Shown: positions 7,884 to 19,309, counted from the first letter of the stretch. The stretch is DNA of 64,000 nucleotides from Akkermansia muciniphila (GCA_945863205.1 CAMAZK010000002.1:1-64000); one strand, 5' to 3'. A program made the numbers and translations. The notes: a model not told the origin generated them from the letters alone.

Positions 7884-8785
7884 AAGAGGCCGAGGGCGGC
7901 GAGTCTTTCGCGAATGATCTCTCTTTCTGCATCGCGGAAACGATGGAAGGGCTCGGCCATGTGGTCTTCGCAGATGCCGAGGAGGCTGAGAGCGCACTTG
8001 AGGCCTTTGATGATGGCGCTCTTGTGCTTGCCGACGGTGTAGATGGCTCCGGCGAGCTGCATGACCTGCGCGTGAAGCTCCCGGGTGCGCTTCAAATCCT
8101 GTGCGGCGGCGGCTTGATACATCTCGACGTAGAGCTTGGGATGCAGATTGGCACCGCCATTGATGCCGCCGTGGCCGCCGAGCAGCACGGCCTCGGCGGT
8201 GAGCTCTTCCGGGCCTACAAGCACGCTCCAATCCTGGCGCTGCTTGGCGACTTCGATCAAGCGGTGGAAGTAGATCATGTCGCACGAGCTGTCTTTGACG
8301 CCGCAGACGCCCGGCATGTCCAAAGCTCGTCGTACGAGGTCGATCTCGAAGCTGACCTTCGTCAAACCGGGCATGTTGTAGAGAAACAACGGCAGCGGCA
8401 TCTCAGCGACGAGGTCCTGCACATACTCGAGCATCTCCGGCGGCGCGGCGGGGAAGTAATACGGCGGCGCGAGCACCACATGCGTCGCGCCGGTGTCGGC
8501 GGAGTACTTCGCGAGGTTCACGCTTTCGGTGAAGGAGGTGTCCGTGATGCCGACCAGCACGGGCACGCGGCCCTTTGCGAGCTGGCAGGTCTTTTCGATC
8601 AATTCACGCCGCAGGCGGTAACTGAGGCTGGGGCCTTCGCCGGTGGTGCCGAGAATGAAGAGGCCGGAAACGCCGCCGCTGATGAGATGCTCGACGAGCC
8701 GCTCCAAACCGGCGATGTCGAGAGTGTCGCGATCACGCAAAGGTGTGACGAGAGGCGGGATGATGCCGGAGAGCGGTTGGGACAT
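7880..8785 (-). CDS. DapA/NanA-family class I aldolase (dihydrodipicolinate synthase-like lyase)
   Basis: A 301-residue protein starting at the ATG at 8785 (MSQPLSGIIPPLVTPL). It has the family signatures of the DHDPS/N-acetylneuraminate lyase superfamily: LGTTGEG near residue 45, the catalytic tyrosine in FLYNMPG near 135 and the Schiff-base lysine in GVKDSS near 163. These enzymes cleave or make a C-C bond using pyruvate as one partner. Its position as first gene of a run with two secreted sialidase-like proteins makes an acidic-sugar lyase more likely than lysine biosynthesis, though that is inference from context. The gene is divergent from an AraC regulator that may control it. A palindromic repeat supplies its stop codon. 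Confidence 0.87.
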   Translation of the reverse strand: MSQPLSGIIPPLVTPLRDRDTLDIAGLERLVEHLISGGVSGLFILGTTGEGPSLSYRLRRELIEKTCQLAKGRVPVLVGITDTSFTESVNLAKYSADTGATHVVLAPPYYFPAAPPEMLEYVQDLVAEMPLPLFLYNMPGLTKVSFEIDLVRRALDMPGVCGVKDSSCDMIYFHRLIEVAKQRQDWSVLVGPEELTAEAVLLGGHGGINGGANLHPKLYVEMYQAAAAQDLKRTRELHAQVMQLAGAIYTVGKHKSAIIKGLKCALSLLGICEDHMAEPFHRFRDAEREIIRERLAALGLL

Positions 8786-8919
8786 GCGTTGGAAGGGACG
8801 GCAGGGCCGGGAAGATGGCAAGGAGGCGGTGCTGCGCATGTTTGGCGCTGAAATGACGATTCTTGACTCGCAATGGCAAGAATCGGCCGGATTGCGCCTT
8901 TGTGGGAGCCTCCTGTTTC

Positions 8920-9780
8920 ATGCCCGCCACCGACCAAGCCGACTATTTTTCGACACAAGTCGAGCGAACACGCCGCTTCTTTCTGCCGGAATGGGAGGAA
9001 CGGCAGCGCGACACCGCAGTGCTCTGCCTGGTGGGAGGCGGCTGCGAGTGGTGCGCAGCGGATTTCGTGGTGGACCGTGAAGATTTCCCCTTTTTTGCCT
9101 TTGAATTCGTATCGCGAGGGTGCGGGGTGGTGACGCTGGCGAGCCGGCGGCACGAGGTCGAGGCGGGGCATGCGTTTTTTTATGATTCCGGCGTGCCGCA
9201 TGTGATCCGCAACTCGGCGGAGCAGCCGATGGTGAAGTACTTTTTCAACTTCACCGGCAAGCGCGGCCAGCAGTTGATGAGCGATCTTGACCTGGCTCCC
9301 GGCGGTGTCGTGCGGGTGATGGATGCTTCACGCGTGGTGGCGCTGCTGGAGGAGGTGATCGACCACGCGCTGCGGGGTGGCCGTTTCGGGCTGCGGGCGG
9401 CCTGCGCGGCGTTGGAGCATGCGCTGGTGCTCTGTGCGGACAGCCGCCAGCCAGCTACGACGAAGTATGATCCCGCCTTCGCGACCTACTTGCGCTGTCG
9501 CGGGCATCTGCTGCGGAACTACCCGGTGCTGAACAGCATCGAGCAAGCGGCGAAGGCCTGCCACGTCTCGGCGGCCTACTTTACACGCCTGTTCCAGCGC
9601 TACGACACCGAGACGCCGCTGGGCTGCCTGACCCGGCTGAAGCTCTCCCAGGCGGCGATCAAGCTGCGCCAGCCGGATGCGCTGGTGAAAAACGTGGCCG
9701 CCGAGCTCGGCTACAAGTCGGCCGCGCATTTTTCCCGCGCCTTCAAGGCCTGGAGCGGGAGATCGCCGCGCGGTGGGTGA
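8920..9780 (+). CDS. AraC-family transcriptional regulator
   Basis: A 286-residue protein with an N-terminal sensing cupin-like half (FFYDSGVPHVIRNS near residue 90) and a C-terminal AraC double helix-turn-helix. The DNA-binding part shows SIEQAAKACHVSAAYFTRLFQRYDTETPLGCLTRLKLSQA and the second helix-turn-helix AAELGYKSAAHFSRAFKAWSGRSP. The start is taken at the ATG at 8920; the track ORF uses an upstream TTG. It is divergent from the DapA/NanA-like gene with a 134-bp shared upstream region, so it probably controls the lyase-sialidase cluster, responding to a sugar. The inducer cannot be read from sequence. Confidence 0.88.
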   Translation: MPATDQADYFSTQVERTRRFFLPEWEERQRDTAVLCLVGGGCEWCAADFVVDREDFPFFAFEFVSRGCGVVTLASRRHEVEAGHAFFYDSGVPHVIRNSAEQPMVKYFFNFTGKRGQQLMSDLDLAPGGVVRVMDASRVVALLEEVIDHALRGGRFGLRAACAALEHALVLCADSRQPATTKYDPAFATYLRCRGHLLRNYPVLNSIEQAAKACHVSAAYFTRLFQRYDTETPLGCLTRLKLSQAAIKLRQPDALVKNVAAELGYKSAAHFSRAFKAWSGRSPRGG

Positions 9781-9901
9781 TTCGGTGTGAGCGACGGCTG
9801 GTCGCCGCTCCATGGGCGTGGCGGAGTGCGGTTGAAATGTCCGCACTCAAGTTGAAATGCACGTGGTCCATTCCATACTCCGCGACCCCTCTCCCCGCTG
9901 C

Positions 9902-11566
9902 ATGCTTTCCATTCTCAAAATTCGCAACCTGGCTCTCGTCGAAGATGTGACCTGGGAACTGGCCGCAGGGCTGGTGGGCGTGACCGGGGAGACGGGAGCG
10001 GGAAAGTCGATCATCGTGGGGGCTTTGAAGCTGATCCTGGGTGAGCGGGCGGACCGCAGCCTCATCCGCAACGGGCAGGACGCCTGCACGGTGGAGGCCA
10101 GCTTTCACTTGAAGGACACGCGGGAAATTGACGCCGTGCTGGAGGAAGCTGGACTGGAGCCCTGCCAGGACGGGGAACTGCTGATCAAACGCACCATCAG
10201 CACCGGCGGTGCGAACAAGCAGTTCGTGAACTGCTCTCCGGTGACGATTCAGGTGCTGAAGAGCCTCGGCGAGTTTTTGGTCGATCTGCACGGGCCGCAC
10301 GATCATCAGTCCCTGAATTCCCGGGAGCGGCAGCTCGACATGCTGGACAAATTTGCCGGCATCGAGGACATGCGGACGAAGTATGAGGCCTCCTGGCGGG
10401 AATGGCGCACGGCGGTCACGGATCTCGATGAACTGGAAAATTCCGAACGCATCGGCACCCAGCAGCTCGACATGCTGAAGTTCCAGGCGGATGAGATTCG
10501 CTCTGCGGCGCTGAAGGATGGCGAGGAGGAGGAGATCGAGGCCCGGCACCGCATCGCGGCGAACGGCGCACGGCTGGCCGAGCTTTGCGGGGCGATCACC
10601 GGACGGCTTAGCGAGGGCGAAGGCAGCGTGATCGACGGCTTGCGCGAGATCGGCCGCAGCATCCAGGAGCTGGAGAAGATCGATCCGTCCACGGCGAACC
10701 TGTTTGAGGGCTTCAAATCGGCGCGGATTGAACTGACAGAGCTGGAGAGCAGCGTGGCTGACTACGCTGAAGATCTGGAGATCGATCCGGCGGAACTGGC
10801 CCAGCTTGAAAACCGCATTCACACGATCCAGACGCTGAAGCGGAAGTATGGACGCACGATCGGCGAGATTCTGGAGTTTCTGGCCGAAACGGAGCGGAAA
10901 CTCAGCCGGATCGAGAACCGCGGCGATGAGATCGAAAAACTACAGAAGCTGGCGAAGGAGCGCGAGGCGGAGGTTTTGAAGACCGGCCGGCAGATTTCAA
11001 AGAAGCGGGCAGATGCGGCGCCAAAGCTGGCGCAGGAAGTCGCCGCGCACCTGACGGATCTGGGCTTCAAACGCAGCGTTTTCGAGGCTCAGTTAACGAC
11101 TTCGCAAGAACCGGCGAAAAGCGGTCTGGAAGAGGTGGATTTCCACTTTGCGCCGAATCCGGGAGAGCCCTCCAAGCCGCTGCGGCTTACGGCATCGAGC
11201 GGCGAAATGTCGCGCGTGCTTCTGGCGGTGAAAAGTGCCCTGGCGAAGCAGGATGCCGTGCCGCTGCTGGTGTTCGACGAGATCGATGCCAACGTGGGCG
11301 GCAACATCGCCGAGGCGGTGGGGCGCAAGATGGCTGCGCTGGGGGCGACGCACCAGGTGATCGCCATCACGCATTTCCCGCAGGTGGCGTCGCTGGCGCA
11401 GAGTCACTTTGTGGTGACCAAAGAGATCGAAGGGAACATGACTCGCTCTCAGATCGCCGAAGTGGCGGAGGATGAGCGGGTGGAGGAGCTGGCGCGAATG
11501 CTCGGCGGCAGTGCCGCGAGCGCTAGGGAGCATGCGAAGAGCCTGCTCAAAGGCGCCGGCAGATGA
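9902..11566 (+). CDS. recN: DNA repair protein RecN
   Basis: A 554-residue SMC-like ATPase that acts in double-strand break repair. The start at the ATG at 9902 gives the family N-terminus MLSILKIRNLALVED. The Walker A motif GETGAGKS is at residues 29-36, a coiled-coil-rich centre spans about 155-370, and the C-terminal half carries the ABC signature TASSGEMSRVLLAVK and the Walker B/D-loop LLVFDEIDANVGG near residue 457, with the H-loop in AITHFPQVAS. Length is normal for RecN. It is transcribed away from the AraC gene, with a short repeat-rich gap upstream, and it converges with the Cys-rich gene downstream. Confidence 0.97.
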   Translation: MLSILKIRNLALVEDVTWELAAGLVGVTGETGAGKSIIVGALKLILGERADRSLIRNGQDACTVEASFHLKDTREIDAVLEEAGLEPCQDGELLIKRTISTGGANKQFVNCSPVTIQVLKSLGEFLVDLHGPHDHQSLNSRERQLDMLDKFAGIEDMRTKYEASWREWRTAVTDLDELENSERIGTQQLDMLKFQADEIRSAALKDGEEEEIEARHRIAANGARLAELCGAITGRLSEGEGSVIDGLREIGRSIQELEKIDPSTANLFEGFKSARIELTELESSVADYAEDLEIDPAELAQLENRIHTIQTLKRKYGRTIGEILEFLAETERKLSRIENRGDEIEKLQKLAKEREAEVLKTGRQISKKRADAAPKLAQEVAAHLTDLGFKRSVFEAQLTTSQEPAKSGLEEVDFHFAPNPGEPSKPLRLTASSGEMSRVLLAVKSALAKQDAVPLLVFDEIDANVGGNIAEAVGRKMAALGATHQVIAITHFPQVASLAQSHFVVTKEIEGNMTRSQIAEVAEDERVEELARMLGGSAASAREHAKSLLKGAGR

Positions 11567-11573
11567 TGAAGAG

Positions 11574-11921
11574 TCACGCCATTTGGACGGACATGCGTGG
11601 GGGGCGGCCTTTGACGCGTTTCAGGGTGGCGCTCAGCGCGAGGCCGGCCAGTTGAGTCTGCGGGCTCCAGTTCTTGGGTGTCTTTTGCTTGCTGGTCCAG
11701 GGCATGCCGTCCTTGATCCAGCCCTGGCGGTACTCGTCGTAGCCGATGCCATGATCGTCGTCGGTGACGCCGAATTGGAAACCGCAGCAGGCGCAGATTT
11801 CCATCGAGGCACCGCCGGTGCGGTTGCGCGGTGGTTCTTCCAGCTGGGCATACCCGCAGACGGGACAGGTTGAAGTGCTTTCTTTCATGGTGGTGGTCTT
11901 TTTCGGCGTCTTGCGGCTCAT
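11574..11921 (-). CDS. Cys-rich (CPCC-like zinc-ribbon) small protein, possible partner of the secreted toxin-like protein
   Basis: A 115-residue protein. It carries two cysteine pairs (CPVCGY and CACCGFQFG) about 27 residues apart, as in CPCC-type zinc-binding proteins, followed by DEYRQGWIKDGMPW and a basic tail. The start at 11921 is one base after the TAA stop of the upstream gene (taaaATG), which argues for translational coupling; a later ATG at 11888 is possible. Its position directly behind a secreted protein with a toxin-like C-terminal domain makes an immunity role an attractive guess, but no immunity family was recognised with certainty. Confidence 0.72.
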   Translation of the reverse strand: MSRKTPKKTTTMKESTSTCPVCGYAQLEEPPRNRTGGASMEICACCGFQFGVTDDDHGIGYDEYRQGWIKDGMPWTSKQKTPKNWSPQTQLAGLALSATLKRVKGRPPRMSVQMA

Positions 11922-11922
11922 T

Positions 11923-12657
11923 TTAGCGGGAGGAAAAGCGGATGTCTGAGGGCTTGGCGGGGCGGCCCGGCTGGCGCTGCCAGTAGGTGGGGCTTTCCGG
12001 CTTGAAGAAGGTCTTTGTGCGGCCTTCGCGGTTGTAGGCAGCGAAGGCTCGCGTCTTCGGGTCAAAGATACGCAGGGTGCCGTCGGTCGGGTCGATCTTC
12101 ATTGGCAGACTTTCGGCGCGGGCGCGCTGGAGGAGGCGCCAGGCCTGCGCTGCGTAGTCGTCGGGCGATTTGCTGGCGAAGTCGCGACCATGGCGGTCGA
12201 AATGATCCTGCAGGGTGGAAATGTTTCCCCAGGTCTGGCGGGTGGGAGGTGCCGGGGACTCCAGGGCGGTCTTCTGTTCCGGCAGCAGGGCGTCCAGCAC
12301 CCGGCGGACCATCGAGGGCTGGTTTTCCGCTGCGGCGGGTGCACCGGTGGTGAAGGTGCCGGTGGCGAGCTTCTGGCGGGCGCTGCCGACGCTGTAGTGA
12401 TAAGTCGTTCCGGTCACGAGACCACTGAGGATGACCTGATGCTCGGCGGTGACCGGACCGTCCGCTCTCTGCGTCAACTGGGCGGCGTTGAGGCCGTATT
12501 GCAGCCGCGTGCCGCAGGCGACATCCGTCTTCCAGCTGATGGTGGCGGAATCCTTTGCGGCGACGACCTGAGGCTCTCCGAGCAACTCCACGGCATGAGC
12601 CCACGCACCGGAAATGACGATGAGGGCGCCGAGGAGGAGTGATACGAGTCCTTTCAT
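11923..12657 (-). CDS. Secreted protein with FN3-like domain and toxin-like C-terminal domain
   Basis: A 244-residue protein starting at the ATG at 12657 with a Sec signal (MKGLVSLLLGALIVISGAWA). Residues about 25-105 look like a fibronectin-III/purple acid phosphatase N-terminal fold (ATISWKTDVACGTRLQYG, LSGLVTGTTYHYSVGSA). A linker is followed by a C-terminal module of about 95 residues: LQDHFDRHGRDF, DDYAAQAW, then RIFDPKTRAFAAYN, GRTKTFFKPESPTYWQRQPG. From memory, this last module resembles small nuclease-like domains at the ends of polymorphic toxins; that is not verified. The Cys-rich gene starts one base after its stop codon. Confidence 0.7.
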   Translation of the reverse strand: MKGLVSLLLGALIVISGAWAHAVELLGEPQVVAAKDSATISWKTDVACGTRLQYGLNAAQLTQRADGPVTAEHQVILSGLVTGTTYHYSVGSARQKLATGTFTTGAPAAAENQPSMVRRVLDALLPEQKTALESPAPPTRQTWGNISTLQDHFDRHGRDFASKSPDDYAAQAWRLLQRARAESLPMKIDPTDGTLRIFDPKTRAFAAYNREGRTKTFFKPESPTYWQRQPGRPAKPSDIRFSSR

Positions 12658-12707
12658 GAATCTAAGGCGTGGTGGGGGGTGCTGAGACAGCCCTAGAGGG
12701 CATGCGT

Positions 12708-13712
12708 TCAATCTGCATATCTTCCACCCTTCGGGCCGCACATCCAATTCCAGGCGCTTTCGATGTGTTCCCGCGGATCGAGGTGTTCTGCCTTCCAGCC
12801 GATGACCTCGGCGGCGAGCGCAGGGTCGGCGACGAGTTCGGCAGGATCTCCGGCGCGGCGCTCGCCATAGGTCACGGGAATCGTTTTCCCGGTCACCGAC
12901 TCCGCCGTGGAGATGATCTCTTTGACGCTGAAACCTTTCCCGGTGCCAAGATTCACCGCGATCGTATCGCTGCCGTCGCGCAGATACTTGAGCGCCAAGG
13001 CGTGGGCCGAGGCGAGATCGCAGACGTGGATGTAGTCGCGGAGGCAGGTGCCGTCGGGCGTGGGGTAGTCGGTGCCAAAGACGGTGATGCTCTCCCGCTG
13101 ACCGGCGGCGGCCTGGAGCACGAGCGGGATGAGGTGCGTCTCCGGATTGTGATCCTCGCCGATCTCGCCGCCTGGGTGGCAGCCGCTGGCGTTGAAATAG
13201 CGGAGGAAAACGGACTTCAGGCCCCATGCGCGGTCGCAGTCACGCAGGACGCGCTCGAGCATCCACTTGCTGGCACCGTAGGGATTCACCGGGGATTGCG
13301 GATGCGTTTCGTCGATCGGCATGCGCACAGGATCACCGTAGGTGGCGCAGGTGGAGGAGAAGATGAAGCGCTTGCAGCCATGGCGCTGCATCGCTTCGAG
13401 AAGCGTCAGGGGGGCGGCGAGGTTGTTGCGGTAGTATTTCAGCGGGTCGGTCACGGACTCCCCGACATAGGCGAAGGCGGCGAAGTGCAGCACGGCTTCC
13501 GGTTTGTGCTCCGCGAAAAGGCGATCCATCAGGACGGCGTCGCTCATGTCGCCCTCAATGAAGGTCACGCGATCCATCGGCAGCGCTCCGCGATGGCCGA
13601 AGACGAGATTGTCGAGCACCACGATCTTTTCGTGCTGGTCGAGGAGATGGCGAACGGTGTGGGAGCCGATGTAGCCGGCGCCGCCGGTGACGAGGAGAGG
13701 TTGTTGAGGCAT
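12708..13712 (-). CDS. galE: UDP-glucose 4-epimerase
   Basis: A 334-residue extended short-chain dehydrogenase that interconverts UDP-glucose and UDP-galactose for the Leloir pathway and for surface polysaccharides. It has the NAD-binding TGGAGYIGS (residues 9-17), the substrate/catalytic SSTCATYGD and YGASKW (YxxxK) pair near 145, and typical FNASGCHPGGEIGEDHNPETHLIP and RRAGDPAELVAD segments. Length matches GalE. The start is the ATG at 13712. It lies 50 bp upstream of the FN3/toxin-like gene on the same strand, but nothing suggests a functional link. Confidence 0.96.
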   Translation of the reverse strand: MPQQPLLVTGGAGYIGSHTVRHLLDQHEKIVVLDNLVFGHRGALPMDRVTFIEGDMSDAVLMDRLFAEHKPEAVLHFAAFAYVGESVTDPLKYYRNNLAAPLTLLEAMQRHGCKRFIFSSTCATYGDPVRMPIDETHPQSPVNPYGASKWMLERVLRDCDRAWGLKSVFLRYFNASGCHPGGEIGEDHNPETHLIPLVLQAAAGQRESITVFGTDYPTPDGTCLRDYIHVCDLASAHALALKYLRDGSDTIAVNLGTGKGFSVKEIISTAESVTGKTIPVTYGERRAGDPAELVADPALAAEVIGWKAEHLDPREHIESAWNWMCGPKGGRYAD

Positions 13713-13794
13713 CGGGGGAAATTACAGCAAGCGTGAGCGAGGACGCCAATTGAAGTTTGTTTCAATTCACTCCGTTGCTGTGCAACTGGAGGTG

Positions 13795-13816
13795 TCCTTG
13801 TTCCGCAGGAACAAGG

Positions 13817-13822
<6 letters not shown>
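13795..13822. repeat. Short palindromic repeat overlapping a stop codon
   Basis: The inverted repeat ccttgttccgcaggaacaagg lies between galE and the dehydrogenase gene. The TAG stop of the dehydrogenase gene (13817-13819) falls at its end (ggctac on the plus strand), as with the repeat at 7802-7883. Confidence 0.7.
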
Positions 13823-16618
<2,796 letters not shown>

Positions 16619-16689
16619 GCTGAGAAAACGGGATAGGACTTGGAATCTGACGGGTTGATTTGGGGCGGCAAGGAGGTGCCCTTGATCGC

Positions 16690-16917
16690 ATGAATTCACT
16701 CATCAGCCGCCTCACCACAAATCCGCAGCAATGCGGTGGGCGCCCCTGTATTCGTGGGATGCGCATTCGTGTCACGGATGTGCTGGATCTCATCGGCAAC
16801 GGTCTGAGCCATGCAGAAATACTGGATGAGATGCCCGACCTTGAAACCGACGACATTAAAGCAGCGCTGGCGTATGCACGGCAGCGAGTGGACCACCCAG
16901 TGCTGGCTGCGGCATGA
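16690..16917 (+). CDS. DUF433-family antitoxin-like protein
   Basis: A 75-residue protein with the DUF433 signature: NPQQCGGRPCIRGMRIRVTDVLDLI near residue 10 and MPDLETDDIKAALAYA near the end. It starts at the ATG at 16690, preceded by AAGGAGG 13 bases upstream, a good ribosome-binding site. It overlaps the next gene by 4 bases (ATGA), as is usual for toxin-antitoxin pairs. DUF433 proteins have a winged-helix-like fold and are usually found upstream of DUF5615 PIN-like partners. The antitoxin role is inferred from the pairing. Confidence 0.88.
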   Translation: MNSLISRLTTNPQQCGGRPCIRGMRIRVTDVLDLIGNGLSHAEILDEMPDLETDDIKAALAYARQRVDHPVLAAA

Positions 16918-17255
16918 ACCTTTGGCTTGATGCGCAGCTCTCGCCGCGTCTCGCGCGTTGGATCAACGAGCATTTTCAGGGAGTGACTGCGACTGCTTTG
17001 CGAGATATCGGCTTGAGGGACGCGGATGACTTGGTGATTTTTGAGCGAGCCTGTGCCGCAAATGTCGTCGTGATGAAGAAAGACAGGGACTTCGTTGATT
17101 TGCAGAACCGGCTGGGAAGTCCACCGAAGATCATTTGGCTGACGTGTGGCAATACGTCCGAATCAGCGCTGCAAGCCATCTTGACGCAGCATTTAGACAC
17201 AGCACTCGGCTTTCTGGCGGGGACGGACGATCTAGTCGAAATTTCCGGCCCATGA
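16914..17255 (+). CDS. DUF5615 PIN-like putative toxin/nuclease
   Basis: A 113-residue protein starting at 16914, overlapping the DUF433 stop codon by 4 bases. The sequence has the PIN-like DUF5615 pattern: an early Asp (LWLDAQLSPRLA), the acidic RDADDLVIFERA and KKDRDFVDL, with IIWLTCGN late in the chain. These acidic residues would hold a metal ion for RNA cleavage as in PIN toxins. The DUF433/DUF5615 combination is a frequent two-gene module in environmental bacteria. Toxicity is inferred from the family context only. Confidence 0.88.
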   Translation: MNLWLDAQLSPRLARWINEHFQGVTATALRDIGLRDADDLVIFERACAANVVVMKKDRDFVDLQNRLGSPPKIIWLTCGNTSESALQAILTQHLDTALGFLAGTDDLVEISGP

Positions 17256-17261
17256 GCGTGT

Positions 17262-18029
17262 TTAGCCCCAGATCAACCACACGGCAGCGAAGGCGGTGAG
17301 CCAGAAGAGGACGTTTTCGAAAATCTTCTGCGGCAGGTGTTTGAGGATCCACCAGCCGATGACCACGCCTAGCACGACGGCGGGCATGAGCGTGAGGTTG
17401 GTCATCAATGACTTCGAATTGATGATGCCGAGGTTGGTGCTGAAGGGCAGCTTGAAGAGGTTGATGAAAAGGAAGAAGCGGCTGAAGACGCCAAGGTATT
17501 CCTTTTTCTCCAGATGCTGGGCGAGGAGATAGACGGTCATTACCGGTCCGGCGGCATTGGCGAGCATGGTGACCACGCCGGCGAGAAAACCCATCGCCCA
17601 CGTGAAGCCGTGATGCTCGGTGAGGGCGATGAAGTCCTGCCGGCGCTTGTTGAGCACCCAGTTGAAGATGAGCAGCGCGATGATGATCCAGCCGATGACG
17701 ATGCGTGCCATGGCGTTGTCGAATTTGCCGAGCAGCAGCCAGCCGACGATCACGCCCGCGATGGCCGGCGGCACCATGGGCACGATGCGCCGCCAGCTTC
17801 CGCCCTTGCGGTTGACGATGTAGCCCATGACGTCCGCCGCGATGAGCATGGGCAGGATGACGCCGACGGATTCCTTCGCGCCAAAGATCCTTGCCATCAG
17901 AACCACGTTGAGAGTCGAGGTGCCGGACAGGCCCGCCTTGGACATCCCGATGCACATCGCCCCCAGAGTCGCCAGCACGAGAAGCCACCCGTCAGCGGGC
18001 AGGAGGGTGTGTTCGGTGAGCCAAGTCAT
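17262..18029 (-). CDS. TauE/SafE-family sulfite-exporter-like membrane protein
   Basis: A 255-residue integral membrane protein of the TauE/SafE (DUF81) family of anion permeases. It has about eight hydrophobic segments, a first half with MCIGMSKAGLSGTSTL near residue 30 and a second half with AGVVTMLANAAGPVMTVYLL, which are the two internally repeated signature regions. The start is taken at the ATG at 18029 (MTWLTEHTLLPADG); the longer ORF is read out of an adjacent repeat and looks artificial. Substrate (sulfite, sulfoacetate or other anion) cannot be decided. It is convergent with the DUF433/DUF5615 pair. Confidence 0.88.
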   Translation of the reverse strand: MTWLTEHTLLPADGWLLVLATLGAMCIGMSKAGLSGTSTLNVVLMARIFGAKESVGVILPMLIAADVMGYIVNRKGGSWRRIVPMVPPAIAGVIVGWLLLGKFDNAMARIVIGWIIIALLIFNWVLNKRRQDFIALTEHHGFTWAMGFLAGVVTMLANAAGPVMTVYLLAQHLEKKEYLGVFSRFFLFINLFKLPFSTNLGIINSKSLMTNLTLMPAVVLGVVIGWWILKHLPQKIFENVLFWLTAFAAVWLIWG

Positions 18030-18035
18030 TCGGCG

Positions 18036-18139
18036 GGAGCGGGAATAATGGAGTGTTGGAGTAGTGGAGTATTGATCTGGAATCAATCCAACACTCCATC
18101 AATCCATTACTCCACGGTTCCACAGCTCCACCTCTCCCG
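18036..18139. repeat. Palindromic TGGAGT-type repeat between genes
   Basis: The left part gggagcgggaataatggagt with repeated tggagt units pairs imperfectly with the right part (ccaacactccatcaatccattactcca then ccacctctccc). It is the intergenic counterpart of the in-gene element at 3732-3803: the same GGAGT/ACTCC pattern. It lies just upstream of the TauE gene. Confidence 0.78.
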
Positions 18140-18154
18140 TTCGCGGCTTCGCGT

Positions 18155-19309
18155 TCACAGTGCCATCAGCGGGGCTGGGACGAGGAAGGCGTGTTGCTCG
18201 AGGAGGCTGAGGACGCCGTTTGAAGCGAGGAAGGGGACGAAGTAATTCGCCAGCATATAGGCCAGCGCGACGGGCAGGATGCCGAGGCGGGCCGTCCAGC
18301 GTGCAAACCAGTGACGCGGCTGCTCGTGACGCAGCGCCCGGCCGAGTGCCCAGCCGGTGAGGATGCGGGCGGGAAAGATGAAGATGACGAAGAGCAGGCT
18401 CGGCGCCCAGGCGAGTTCACGCGGTGTGAGTTCGATCTTGAGCAGGTAAAGCGGGATGGCGAAGAGAAGCGTCACGAGCAGAGCGAACCAGAAGGCGAGC
18501 GGCGCACGCACGAACTGATGACGCACCTCCCGCCAGTCGAACAGCGCTCCAAAGCGGCCACTTTGAGCGAAGTTCGCCTGGAGGAAGGGCAGATGGATGG
18601 CCACGAGGAAGAGCAGGATGCCGCCGATGAGCGAGACGACGACCGAGCCACCGACCGGCAGTCGCGAGGCGGCCATGAGGATTCCAACGGGCACGATGAG
18701 CCAAATGAGAGCACCGACGAAGCCGCGCAGGCCGAGCCAGAAGTAAAAAGGCAGGCGCAAGCCCGCGATGTAGTCGGTGATCGTATGCTGAAGGCCGTTG
18801 ATCTTGCCCGGCGCACGCAGCCAGCGCAGGAGTCGCAGCGGCTGCGGCCAGAGAAAATGCCAGAGTCCTCCGCCGCGAACGCTCGCCCACAGGATGTGCA
18901 GCAGGGTGATGAGGGTGACGAGAATCAGCGCGATATACCAAACATGAGCGATGCCGCTGCCGGGTGCGATGAGTTCCGCGTCTTTCCAGAAGGTCGAAAC
19001 GATGCGGGCCGGCCAGACGACGATCCACACGCCGGCGGCGATGCTGCCGAAGACGGAAGCCTTGCGCACGCCGATGAAGCCGTCGCGCAGGCGCCCGGTG
19101 CGGGCGACGGTGCCGCTCACGTGCAGCAGATAGCCCAGGCTCAGGAAATTGAGCACCGGAATGACGGAACACGCGGCGACGAGTGCGATCAGCGCTGCGA
19201 ATCCGAAGAGCCAGTCGAGCGCCGAGGAGATCCGTCCCGCCCACGACCGCCCCGGCGCTTCGGCGACCGCCGCAGGCAGGGGAGGTGGCTCGAGGGTGGC
19301 TTCCGACAT
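18155..19309 (-). CDS. DUF4013-like multi-pass membrane protein
   Basis: A 384-residue membrane protein with about eight hydrophobic segments; the first (FGFAALIALVAACSVIPVLNFLSLGYLLH) begins after a proline-rich cytosolic lead and the family-like SLGYLLHVSGTVARTGRLRDGF. The last segments carry RILTGWALGRALR and VALAYMLANYFVPF. It resembles DUF4013-type conserved membrane proteins of Planctomycetes and Verrucomicrobia, assigned by overall pattern. The ATG at 19309 (MSEATLEPPPLPAA) is preferred to the longer ORF. No function is known. It is divergent from the DUF1549 gene at 19414. Confidence 0.7.
   Translation of the reverse strand: MSEATLEPPPLPAAVAEAPGRSWAGRISSALDWLFGFAALIALVAACSVIPVLNFLSLGYLLHVSGTVARTGRLRDGFIGVRKASVFGSIAAGVWIVVWPARIVSTFWKDAELIAPGSGIAHVWYIALILVTLITLLHILWASVRGGGLWHFLWPQPLRLLRWLRAPGKINGLQHTITDYIAGLRLPFYFWLGLRGFVGALIWLIVPVGILMAASRLPVGGSVVVSLIGGILLFLVAIHLPFLQANFAQSGRFGALFDWREVRHQFVRAPLAFWFALLVTLLFAIPLYLLKIELTPRELAWAPSLLFVIFIFPARILTGWALGRALRHEQPRHWFARWTARLGILPVALAYMLANYFVPFLASNGVLSLLEQHAFLVPAPLMAL

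Noticed and set aside
7235-8851. 538-residue plus-strand ORF across the sialidase and lyase genes
   Set aside because: It is antisense to two genes with clear family motifs, has no recognisable domain, and reflects high-GC codon bias on the other strand.
18036-18139. Intrinsic terminator for the TauE or DUF4013-like gene
   Set aside because: The palindrome lies at the 5' side of the TauE gene, lacks a T-tract, and matches a dispersed repeat family, so it is better called a repeat.
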